DNA from: Chitinophagaceae bacterium
GTDB lineage: Bacteria; Bacteroidota; Bacteroidia; Chitinophagales; Chitinophagaceae
DNA: 64,000 nucleotides
Direction: 5' to 3'
Assembly: GCA_028288585.1 (NCBI GenBank)
Contig: JAQBNL010000068.1
Coordinates: 1 to 64,000 of the forward strand
The position numbers were made by a program, and so were the translations under genes. Of the stretch, positions 50,813-61,100 are shown piece after piece. A model generated the notes under the pieces. It worked only from the letters and a program-made list of their open reading frames with translations, searched no databases and was not told the origin of the DNA. Each line of letters starts with the position of its first letter. Positions within the stretch are counted from its first letter, which is position 1.

Positions 50813-53413
50813 ATGAAGAAATTCTTTTTTATTTTATTACTCTCTCTTTCATGTTTTGTGTCCCTTGCTAATCATACCAAAGGTGGCTGGATGTATTATG
50901 AATACCTGGGACCGGGGAGCAGCGCAAATACTTTAAAGTATAAAGTTGTTTTGTTACAGTATATGATATGTAATCCAAATTCAGGACAATTGGACCAGCA
51001 GGTAAATTTTACTTTTTATACCGGGGCAAGTAATGATCAGCTATATCAAACCATTTCTGCACCCTTAGTAAGCAATCCAAATATTCAAAATTGCCCGGGT
51101 TGTGATCCATGTATTGTTAACAAGCCTAACATTTGTTATAAATATGCCACTTATGAAACAACAACGGAATTGCCTGTTAATGCCAATGGATATACCATCT
51201 CATACCAAAGGTGCTGTAGAATATCTGGTATCGTTAATATTGTTAGCCCCAGTAGTACGGTTGGTGATACATGGACTATAAAAATTCCAGGTACTGTAAA
51301 TGGCCCGCTTAATTCAAGCCCTAAATTCGTTCCTAATGATACTGCTGTAATTTGCGCAAATAATTTTTTTACTTTCAATTTTGCAGCAACTGATCCTGAT
51401 GGAGATGTACTTGTATATGATTTTGCTCCTGCTTATACAGGCGCTACTTCCGGTAGTCCAAATCCACAGGTTGCTGATCCTCCTTCTTATCCATCAATTC
51501 CATATACGTCTCCTTTTTCGGCCTTTGAGCCTCTTGGATCGCAGGTGACTATCAATCATAACACCGGGGAAATAAGCGGCATAGCTCCTGCCATAGGTGA
51601 ATATGTGGTTACAGTAGTTGTACAGGAATATAGAAACGGGGTATATATTGGCGAGTCGAGAAAATCATTACATATACAGGTCGCCTCCTGCAACCTTGTA
51701 GCTGCAGAGCTATTGCCGGATAACGCATGTGACGGTTTTACAAAAACATTTAAAAATAATTTACCTGATCCACCGGGGGCAAGCTTTTCATGGGACTTTG
51801 GCGTACCCGGCAATACCACGGATGTTTCCAATCTTCAAAACCCAACTTATACGTATCCTGATACCGGTACATACAAGGTAACATTAGTCATTTCATTAAA
51901 CGGTGCATGCACTGATACTGCCACTGCATTGGTAAAAGTTTATCCAAAATTAGATCCTTTGTTTACAACCACGGGCCAATGTAAGAATACAGCAATTCAA
52001 TTCACTGATAAAACCCAAACCACTTATGGCGCTGTAAATTCATGGTCATGGAATTTTGGAGATACCGGTGCAGGCAACACTTCTGCTTTGCAAAATCCGC
52101 AACACACATTTAGTGTTGCCGGTAATTATAATGTAACGCTTACTGTAAGCAATAGTAAAGGTTGTGTTTCCGGCATAACACAAACTGTAACCATAAAAGA
52201 TAAACCTGATCTTCTTGTTACCAATGATACGCTCATCTGCTCTATTGATACGCTTCAGTTATCTGCTGTTGGAGCAGGAACAATTTTCTGGACACCCGGT
52301 TATAATATCAATAATCAAAATAATTCGTCACCATTGGTTAGCCCTGATGTTCCAACCAAATATTATGTAACACTTACTGATCCGTTTGGCTGTAAAGCAA
52401 CTGATTCAGTTTTTGTAGATGTAAAACTGTTTGTAACAATTGATGCAGGGAGAGATACGGGCATTTGTGCAGGGGATGCGATCCAGCTAAATCCTATTAG
52501 TGATGCATTGCATTATCAATGGTCACCCTCTGCTTCTTTAGATAATGCAATTATTAAAAATCCAACTGCCACCCCATTCGTAACCACAAAGTTTTATGTA
52601 ATAGGAAACATTGGGAAATGCCAGGCAACAGATTCAGTAATTGTTAGAGTAGCGCCATACCCGGGGGCTGGTGGAATTCCTGATACTGCAATATGCTTTG
52701 GCAACAGCGTACAACTTAATGAAAGTGGCGGGAGCATGTATACATGGTCGCCCGCTTTCTTTTTAAATAATCCTGACATACCAAATCCCATTGCCAGTCC
52801 TGACAGGAGCATACGATACATTGTTACGATTCGTGATACACTTGGCTGCCCCAAACCTGTATTTGATACCGTGGTTGTAATGGTACAACAAGTTACAGCT
52901 GATGCCGGACCGAGAGACACGTCCATTGTTGAGAACCAGCCATTGCAACTAAATGCAACAGGCGGCGAGTTTTATTTATGGGTACCAACAACCGGTTTAA
53001 ATAATCCTGCTATTGCCAACCCTGTTGCTGCAATAAGTGATAATATAGATTATGTTGTAAGCGTTAGTACTTCTGCAGGATGTTTTGACACAGATACAAT
53101 AAGTGTAAAAGTTTATAAAGTATTGCCCGGCATTTATGTGCCCAATGCATTTACACCCGGTAGCGATGGTAAAAACGATTTGTTCAGACCCATTGCGATT
53201 GGCATGAAACAAATAACTTATTTTAAAGTGTTTAACCGCTGGGGAGTGCTGGTATATTCCAGTAACCAGACTGCCTATGAACAAAATATAGGATGGGATG
53301 GAACATATAAAGGAAGGCCACAGGATGCAGCAGTGTATGTATGGATAGTGGAAGGAGTGGATTATCTTGATAAAAAAATAATACAGAAAGGAACGGTTAC
53401 ACTGATAAGATAA
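50813..53413 (+). CDS. Large secreted PKD-domain protein with type B gliding-motility C-terminal (T9SS) domain
   Basis: The protein has 866 residues. After a signal peptide (to about SLANH, residue 20) an N-terminal module with many Cys residues (NCPGCDPCIVNKPNICYKY, RCCRISG) and a cadherin-like FNFAATDPDGDVLVYDFAPAY region is seen. Two PKD domains follow (SFSWDFGVPGNTTDVSNLQNPTYTYPDTGTYKVTL and SWSWNFGDTGAGNTSALQNPQHTFSVAGNYNVTLTV, about residues 320-455). Several PKD-like/Ig-like repeats (DTxIC...YTWSPAFFLNN) lead to the CHU_C sorting domain PGIYVPNAFTPGSDGKNDLF ... KGTVTLIR at the end. It is probably a surface adhesin exported by the type IX system. Confidence 0.9.
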   Translation: MKKFFFILLLSLSCFVSLANHTKGGWMYYEYLGPGSSANTLKYKVVLLQYMICNPNSGQLDQQVNFTFYTGASNDQLYQTISAPLVSNPNIQNCPGCDPCIVNKPNICYKYATYETTTELPVNANGYTISYQRCCRISGIVNIVSPSSTVGDTWTIKIPGTVNGPLNSSPKFVPNDTAVICANNFFTFNFAATDPDGDVLVYDFAPAYTGATSGSPNPQVADPPSYPSIPYTSPFSAFEPLGSQVTINHNTGEISGIAPAIGEYVVTVVVQEYRNGVYIGESRKSLHIQVASCNLVAAELLPDNACDGFTKTFKNNLPDPPGASFSWDFGVPGNTTDVSNLQNPTYTYPDTGTYKVTLVISLNGACTDTATALVKVYPKLDPLFTTTGQCKNTAIQFTDKTQTTYGAVNSWSWNFGDTGAGNTSALQNPQHTFSVAGNYNVTLTVSNSKGCVSGITQTVTIKDKPDLLVTNDTLICSIDTLQLSAVGAGTIFWTPGYNINNQNNSSPLVSPDVPTKYYVTLTDPFGCKATDSVFVDVKLFVTIDAGRDTGICAGDAIQLNPISDALHYQWSPSASLDNAIIKNPTATPFVTTKFYVIGNIGKCQATDSVIVRVAPYPGAGGIPDTAICFGNSVQLNESGGSMYTWSPAFFLNNPDIPNPIASPDRSIRYIVTIRDTLGCPKPVFDTVVVMVQQVTADAGPRDTSIVENQPLQLNATGGEFYLWVPTTGLNNPAIANPVAAISDNIDYVVSVSTSAGCFDTDTISVKVYKVLPGIYVPNAFTPGSDGKNDLFRPIAIGMKQITYFKVFNRWGVLVYSSNQTAYEQNIGWDGTYKGRPQDAAVYVWIVEGVDYLDKKIIQKGTVTLIR

Positions 53414-53453
53414 ACTGAGTTTGTGGTTTGTAGTTTATTTTGCACTCCTTTAT

Positions 53454-53498
53454 TAATCCTATAATCTTTTTAATCTCCCCAAATCATGGTTCAGACAA
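53454..53498. repeat. Family A repeat arm (right type, start-codon variant)
   Basis: TTAATCCTATAATCTTTTTA then ATCTCCCCAAATCATGGTTCAGACAA. It contains the ATG of the next gene at 53486-53488. No left arm is evident; upstream is a GTTTGTGGTTTGTAGTTTAT string like that at 22636-22668. Confidence 0.6.
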
Positions 53499-54253
53499 AC
53501 AGAACAGTTTTTATTACAGGCGCCACCTCTGGAATTGGCAAAGCCTGCGCAGAAAAATTTGCAGCAGCAGGTGATAACATTATCATTAACGGGCGAAGAG
53601 CAGACCGTTTAACAGCGCTGAAAAATTCTTTACAAAAAGATTTTAATGTAAAAGTATTTGAGTTGGTTTTTGATGTTCAGAATAAAGAGGAAGTTTTTAC
53701 TGCCGTTAATAATTTACCTGAAGAGTGGAAAGCCATCGACATACTAATAAATAATGCGGGGCTTGCCTTAGGCAGGGATTATTTTGATGAAGCAGACCTT
53801 ACCGATTGGGAAACCATGCTGCAAACCAATGTAAACGGTTTATTGTATGTAAGCAGGGCTGTGCTTCCTTTTATGACAAAAAGAAACACCGGGCATATTA
53901 TTAATCTTGGTTCAGTTGCGGCAAAAGAGATGTATGAAAAAGGAAATGTTTACTGTGTATCCAAAGCGGCGGTAGATGCGATCAGCAAAACAATGCGTAT
54001 CGATCTTTTACAGCACAGGATAAAAGTTACTGCTATCCATCCCGGTGCAGTAGAAACTGAATTTGCCCTGGTAAGATTTAAAGGAGATAAAACAAAAGCG
54101 GCTGACACCTACAAGGGATATGTACCGTTAACAGCTGCAGATATAGCTGAAACTATCTACTATACTGCATCTCTGCCGTCTCATGTATGTATAAACGATC
54201 TTGTTATAACGGCGGTATCGCAGGCAAATGCCATCTATTTCAAAAAAGACTGA
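53486..54253 (+). CDS. Short-chain dehydrogenase/reductase (YdfG-like)
   Basis: The protein has 255 residues. The Rossmann glycine motif is TGATSGIGKAC (about residues 11-21), the NNAG motif is INNAGLALG, and the catalytic triad shows Ser in NLGSVAAKEMYEKGNVYCVSKAAV, with Tyr and Lys as Y-C-V-S-K. NADP preference is suggested by the basic NGRRADR. It resembles YdfG 3-hydroxy-acid/malonic semialdehyde dehydrogenases; substrate not assigned. The start codon and residues M-V-Q-T come from the family A repeat, before the native-looking TVFITGAT. Confidence 0.92.
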   Translation: MVQTNRTVFITGATSGIGKACAEKFAAAGDNIIINGRRADRLTALKNSLQKDFNVKVFELVFDVQNKEEVFTAVNNLPEEWKAIDILINNAGLALGRDYFDEADLTDWETMLQTNVNGLLYVSRAVLPFMTKRNTGHIINLGSVAAKEMYEKGNVYCVSKAAVDAISKTMRIDLLQHRIKVTAIHPGAVETEFALVRFKGDKTKAADTYKGYVPLTAADIAETIYYTASLPSHVCINDLVITAVSQANAIYFKKD

Positions 54254-54369
54254 CCGTGAATTTACTGTACAATAAAAGATGACATATGTACGTTTATTTA
54301 CTGAGTGTTATTACCTATAATTTCTGAATAACAATCCCTAATATTGTATCCAGTATCCAAATCCTAAAA

Positions 54370-54861
54370 ATGAAAAACCTTACCAGAAATCTCTTATTAA
54401 TTTTTACCTTTTTTATATTGGTTAGTTTCTCTGCAAAAGCACAGAAAGGATCGGATGTTATCCGCCAGGTTGCCTGCTTTGATTCAACTCTTAAATCACA
54501 GGCCGACAGTTTGAAAATGGTGTTATACAAACAGGGGTTTGTTGTAGTTAGAGAAGCAACCATGACAATGGAAAGCGAATATGAAATGCCTGTAATTGTT
54601 CCTTTAAATGAAGGCAGCTGGTACCACATTGCATTCATCGGGGATATGACATCAAAATTGTATGAAGTAAGAATGTACGACCAGGATGAAAAGCAGGTGG
54701 TTTATCAAAAGCATTTTGGAAACGGAATGGAAAGCAACGTTATTAATTATTCCTACATACCCAAGTTTTCTGAATACCATATGATAAAGCCCGTACAGGT
54801 AAATAAAAAGAAAAAGACAAATATCTGCGGCTACTTTATAATCTTTAAAAAAGTAAAGTAA
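54370..54861 (+). CDS. Small secreted hypothetical protein
   Basis: A protein of 163 residues with a signal peptide (MKNLTRNLLLIFTFFILV..., cleavage near AKA, residue 25). The mature part alternates strands: VREATMTMESEYEMPVIVPLNEGSWYHIAFIGDMTSKLYEVRMYDQDEKQVVYQK. It is likely a periplasmic beta-sandwich. No family is recognised with confidence. A basic segment (VNKKKKTNICGYFIIFKKVK) ends the protein. The left arm of a family A repeat starts 7 nt after the stop codon. Confidence 0.7.
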   Translation: MKNLTRNLLLIFTFFILVSFSAKAQKGSDVIRQVACFDSTLKSQADSLKMVLYKQGFVVVREATMTMESEYEMPVIVPLNEGSWYHIAFIGDMTSKLYEVRMYDQDEKQVVYQKHFGNGMESNVINYSYIPKFSEYHMIKPVQVNKKKKTNICGYFIIFKKVK

Positions 54862-54867
54862 AAAGAT

Positions 54868-55116
54868 CTGTCTGAACCGGGATTTATGGGATTACAGGAT
54901 TAACAGGAAAATAAGCAGACTTACATTAGCCTTAAATAATTAAATCCGGTAAGCTTCGCAAATAAAATTCACATAACTAAGTTTCTCAGAGTAGTCATCT
55001 CCCTAAAATAGTTTTAGAGATGAGTAATTAAGTTTCCTATCCTATTATGAAATCAATTTTGATGTAAGGAAATAATCTCATTAATCACGCACATCCCATA
55101 GTTACCAGTTCAGACA
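54868..55116. repeat. Family A paired-arm repeat (MITE-like), copy 3
   Basis: Left arm CTGTCTGAACCGGGATTTAT then GGGATTACAGGATTAACAGG (54868-54907). Right arm ATCCCATAGTTACCAGTTCAGACA (55093-55116), less well preserved. The interior of about 185 bases is AT-rich with no gene. The right end lies 6 nt before the sprA stop codon, so convergent transcripts meet here. Confidence 0.65.
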
Positions 55117-55122
55117 CACACA

Positions 55123-58100
55123 TTACTGCGCAAGCGATATTCTTACCTGCATGCCCGCTCTTGTATTAACTGTTGGCGAAGCTGAAGAAATGTATGGACT
55201 TACTCTTCGCTGGTCAAAATACAATTTTATATTTATGCGGTTGCTGATATAGTAATCAATAGTTGGGCTGATAGTTATTTCTTTTGCACCTGCGATAGGA
55301 TATGTTGTTTGTTGATCCAGCCTGCTGTTGGCGCTTGCATTATCCCTCCATTTAAAATCGAACCGGAAGTTGATTTCATTCTCAAGTTTCTTGGTATCTT
55401 TTTTAGTGAATGGAATTTTAAATGGAAGTTTCAATCCACGTTTACGATAACCTGCACCAATAGTAAATTCGGTTGATCTTACTTCACTCAGCTGGAAGTC
55501 AATAAGGCTCATACTTAACTGCCGTTGCTTTACATATTCAAACTTTCCTGTTAACTGGTTTACCAAACTAAAATCAATACCTATCAATGGAGCAAACTGC
55601 TCCTGTATGGTTATATTCGGAACCAGGTAATAAGGAATATAATTTTGCGAAACCGGGTCAATGAAAGAGGGGTAACCATATCTTGAAACATCCTGGTACA
55701 GCAATGCAGAGGTAAAGCTGTTCATACCAAGAGTTGCCGTATACGCATGGGTTAATGAAAAATTAGTGAATATTTTATCGAAACCTTTTATCCTGCTAAG
55801 CCCGTTATACGATATCCGCCAGTTTGGTTTTGGCAATATCCCTTTAAATGGATTTGATTTTAGCCGTGGATTATTTTGCCTTATCAATCCAACTTTTTCA
55901 GGATCCTGGCCGGTATATGCCGCAATAAAAGCCGGCACTAAAACATCAATTGCATATCGTCCATAACCTATATTATAACCATCACTTGTAACAGGTAAAC
56001 CCTGCTGTATATTATATAGATTTTGCTTTCCTAATCTTGATGATAAAACTTTCCGATAATCCTGGAACTTAATAAATGTTGCAGAAACCTGGTTGGGATC
56101 AAACTTGCCAAATAAAGTTTTAAAGGCAATGTAGCTAACATTAAAACCGCCACCTGCATAAGGGCTTAAGTGCTCAAAATTATTTCCCGTTCCTGATATG
56201 TCTTTAAATAATTCAGAATAATTTTTATTGAATGTTTTATCAAGGTTCACGTCAATTGTAAAATCGCGGAAAGGCTCTAACTGCGCAGTAAGTGCAAGCC
56301 GCTGATCAAAGGTTTGCCTGAACAGGTCATTAAATAAAGGATCTTTAGTTATTAAACCTTTTTGTGCAGCTTTATCAAGCCATGCCGCATCCGGTTGCTT
56401 CCCTAAAATAAAATCAAAGCCCGGCGCCATGCTCCTGAAATTCTGTCCCAGGAATTGTGTACTGTCAGTATAACCCGGCAATCTTGTATTGCTGTTTTGA
56501 GATAAAGTTGCATTGACAGTTTTTATACTCGTTAGCAGTTTTCCAAAAAATCTTGCTGCGCCTGTTACTTCGCCGGGAATTTTTGCAGGTTTTTGTCTTT
56601 TACCTTTTGCAGTATCAGGTACTGTTTGCTGCTGCTGTGTTGGCTGGTCTAATGCTCTCAGAAATTTTGATTTGCTGTAAAGCCTGTTAAAATCCAGTTG
56701 AAGATTTGCTTCTTCCTGCTGGCCATTCTCTAAAAAATTTCCCAGGTTATAGGCCAGCCTTGAAGCGCCTATCCACCTGTAATTGGCTGCATATTTTATC
56801 CGCAGTGTTGTCCAGTCAATTAACGGGAACTTAGTGGTAGGAACATTGTATGAAAAATTTGCCGTTTGTGAAAACACAACATTTCTCCCGCCTTTCCAGA
56901 AATTTCTACTAACGGTATCTCTTTTTTCTTTTGTATCCAATCTTCCGTAAGGTTCATCTACTCTTGCATTATTTAATGCAGAATAATCAAGATTGAGAGA
57001 ATGGGTAAGGTCCCATCGCATAAGATACTGCCTGTCGACCGTAAAATATTTATCATACGTCTCCGGTGTATTGTATGTAAAATTTTTAAAATCGCTGGTA
57101 ACACTTCTTGGTTTAATAACAGCAAACTGCCTGAAGATATCTGCCCTGAAACTTAACTGCGATGGAATAGGATTAAAATTAAAATCTTTTATCAAATCGA
57201 ACCAGTGCGATTTTGTTTTAATAAGTTTTTTAAACGGCTCAAAATATTTTGGCTGCGGGGAGAAGTTATAACCCAGGCCTGCCCTCTGTTTGGTTACATC
57301 GTTATATTCTATAAGGGGATTGTGAGCCTGTGTTTTTGTATAAGAATAACTAAGATCAATGTTTGATATATCGTAGATCTTAGGCTTCTTTCCATTGGTT
57401 TTATTTTTACGGGCATTGGTAATATTAAATGTTTTTATAGAAGTAAAATCTACCGCATTTTTTCTTATAGAATCTTTTTTAGCGGTTGTGGAAACATTCT
57501 TTAATTTATCCTGTAATCTTACATCCAGGTCATACGGATCATATTCGGGTGTGCTTATGGTTTGTGAAATGCTGGCATATACAGGAATAGAGATGCCTGC
57601 TTTTTTGGGCAATAATTTTCCCATCTCAAGGTTGGCAGCGGCATCAAACTGTACAAAATTATCTTTATATCTTTCTGTTACCCGTTGCTCCAAAGTTCCA
57701 AAGCCGTTGGTGTGTGTGTTTGCCGAAACAGAGATGGTTCCAAGGTCGGCAAGGGTTGCATCTATTCTTCCTAAGGCAGCCCAGCCGCCATGTTCATCTA
57801 TTGATGATAAACGCAATTCATTATACCATATCTCACCACATGCATCGGTTGAATTATTGGTATTCTCCACACCTACTAACATACTTTTTACCTGGCCAAG
57901 ATTTGGATTACCCATAATAGAATAAGTATGACCATTAGACTGTAGCTGCCGGTAAATTTTATTAAGGGGAAAGCTGGATAAGTTCCTGGCATTTTTAAGC
58001 GTGGTAAGTACCTGGAGATCGAGGTCTAAACTATTTCCGGGTATCCATAAAGTATCATTGTACTCATTGCTGTTAGGGTCAAATTTATTGGCAGCATCTA

Positions 58101-61100
58101 ATGGGGTAAGCTTTAATGGAATCCGTACCTCGTAATAATTGCTCACGAAATCGGTTCCTATACGCACTACTGCAGTAAGGTCATTGTTTTTAAGGTTGCT
58201 GAAAATATTTTTCTTCTCAGCATGAATATACATTTGCAGTTTGCGGAAATTTCTCAGATCCTTTGTTGCAAAAGTTTGAAACACCCCTTTAGCGCTGTCT
58301 TTGGCAAGGTTACAGAACTGTAAAGTCATTGCCTGTTCATTTTGCAATAAGCTTACGCCCTCATTACTTAAAGTCTGTACTCTTTCTATTTCCCGTGGCG
58401 TGCGGTATGGTAAAGGACTGCGTTTATCATTTTCTTCAATATTAACTGCGCCAACATTAAAATCAGCTGTTGATGTAGCTGCATAATTGCCGGTAGAATC
58501 AAGTTTGTATTGAAATTTTCTCCATGTATTTCTTACCAGGTCAAGTTTACCAAAACGCACCACAACACTGTCTTCAAAATCAGTTAAGAACATTCTTATA
58601 AAACGAATAGATTTAAAATCAGGAATATTACCCACTTTACGGCTATAGGAATCAATGGGAATCCTAAGCTGGTACCATGTTTCATTGCGGGCCGAACCAT
58701 CAGCTAATTTTACAGTTACCAGTTTTTTATCAACAATATAATTCTGCCCTATATTCATGTCGGGTGAAGTGGGGGGCTTAAGATCAACTATGTATTGAAA
58801 ATATTCTTCGGTTTCATTTAATGTATTATCCCTGTTCAAATCTTCCTGGTCAGGGTATAAAGTTGCTGCTGCAGAAAATTGTGAGCTATTATCCGCCACC
58901 GGTGAATTGCCCTGCGGATTATTAAATTTTTTATACCTGCCTAAAATACCAAGGTTTTGTTGATCAAGATCATCACCGCGGTAGTAATGGTAATCATCAT
59001 TTGAAGGATCGCTCAATGCATCTAAATATATTTTTGAATTGGCGCCAAAAGTTGTGCTTAATATATCAAGATAATCTGCTCTTCTTCTCACCACTTCCGA
59101 ATCGTTACTGAGTCCATCAAATCCTACATCCTGGAATTGCCTGTCGTTAGGATCGTTACTGAATGCATTGGTAACCTGTATAGGATTTCGTGGCACCCTG
59201 CCCCAAATAGAATTATCTACTTGTGACGGGGCATTTGGTGTTGGCAATCCATTCTCATAAAACCTGCGGCTGTCTTTTAAAACATCTTCTGATACATTAC
59301 CAAGATTAATATAAAATTTACCGCCGGTGCTTGCCGGTTGTAAAATAAAAGGATCCTGTACCCAGCATTCTATAAATTCAATATTGGCAGTTTCAAAATC
59401 TGTCTGGTCAATATTACGCATTAAGCCGCCCCAGCGGTTTTTAGGATTAAGTAATTTACCATTTGCACCTACTCTTCCGGCAGCGGCATCATAGTTATAA
59501 GGCCCGCGGTCTGTAGGATAATAGGCAAGATCAAAAGTTATTAATTGATTTTGCCCAAGGCTGGTGGTACGCTGCGGAAAAATTTCTGATTGTGAAACAG
59601 AGCGTACCCGGGGATCAGAAAGTTCAGTTTTATTTCCTTTTAAAGGATTGGATAAACTGCGAAGATCCTGTAATGTCGGTTCTATCTGGTACCATGCAAT
59701 ACGTGCCCTGTTCTTTCCATAATCAAGATTATTATTTAGGGAGGCTTCAGGGAAAAGAATATTTCCATTTCTATCTGTAGCACCTAACGGGGTGGAAGCA
59801 AGTACCCAGCTAATTGGCGGAAACCTGAGATCAATATCACTTTTGCTGCCTTCAAAATTATCTATGTAAATAGTACCGGCATTGCCTTTACCAATTTGAG
59901 GCGCATGCCCAGGCTGTAAATATGCAGCTTCAACATAGGCAGAAATAGTTGAGGGCGCTGTTGTTTTGTAAAAAGGAAGTTTGTTTAAAAACTTAGTTAT
60001 ACGGGGAATATCCTGGCGGTAATTCATATCAACGCCATACATGGTATTACGGATCGGGTCTTCACCATAATCTACTTTTGTAAAGAATGGCCTTTCACCA
60101 AGCCGCACCATCGTTGCACCAAAAGATAATTGCTTACGGGCTGTATTTTTAGCAAGATAATCCAGCCGCAGGGCCATATAATTTCTTTGCTGCAAACCAA
60201 AGCTTGCATTGTTCTCATAATTTACCTGCACGGGTAAACCAGCATTGGTGATTGCCTGGTTAATTATTTTTATTGTTCCAAGATCATAGTTAATGGTATA
60301 ATCAATATTTTCTCTTAGCTGCTGGCCCCCGGCGGTAACAGTAACAGAACCCTGGGGAATATTATATCCTATACTGATATCAGAAGAAGAGGATGTTTTT
60401 GCAGAGCCTTTTAAAAGAAACCTATTAAGATTAGGGAACTGCTGCGCCACCGCTTTTATTGAATCGTACAAAGGATAATACAAAGTATCTTTTGCTGTAA
60501 TTGGCGGCGATGAATAAACCTGTTTTGCAAGATCCCGCCCGAAAGGTTCCAGCACAGGAAATATCACCCTGCTATATTGAGGGATCACTGTATAATAGTC
60601 TACATAATCAAATACACCATCAGGCTGCGGATCATTTTGATTATTTAGCCTGTCTAAATTTACTAATGTAAGAATGGGTGTGCCCTGGTTAATATTTCCG
60701 TAAGGAAAATAACGCTTTGCCCCAAGGCCCGGCTCTTCGTACAAAACATCCAGCTTAAAGTCCTGTCTTTCCAGCGTTCCATATCCCACGCTGTATACAT
60801 TCTTCATCATTAATTGCCAGATGGGTAATGATGGCCGTTGAGAAGTTGCCTTTAATAATTTTAAGAATAATACTTTTTGATTACCTGAAGTTGTATCTGG
60901 AGGAAGGTCCTGCGAAAATTCACCTACCTGGAAAATTTTTCCATTATAACTATATTGATAAGCTACAGCTAAAACTTCGTCGGCCTGCAATGGCTGGCTA
61001 AGAGATAAAAAACCAATTTTAGGATTAAAGATATACTGTGTTGAATCTAATTTTCTTGCAAACGTTTTTTCAAAATCCTGAACAGGATTTAATCCCATTC

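Noticed and set aside
54315-54638. Open frame of 107 codons on the minus strand
   Set aside because: Antisense to a gene with a convincing signal peptide; no features of its own.
57395-57925. Open frame of 176 codons on the plus strand
   Set aside because: It lies entirely antisense to sprA, has no recognisable domain, and its residues mirror the codon pattern of the opposite strand.
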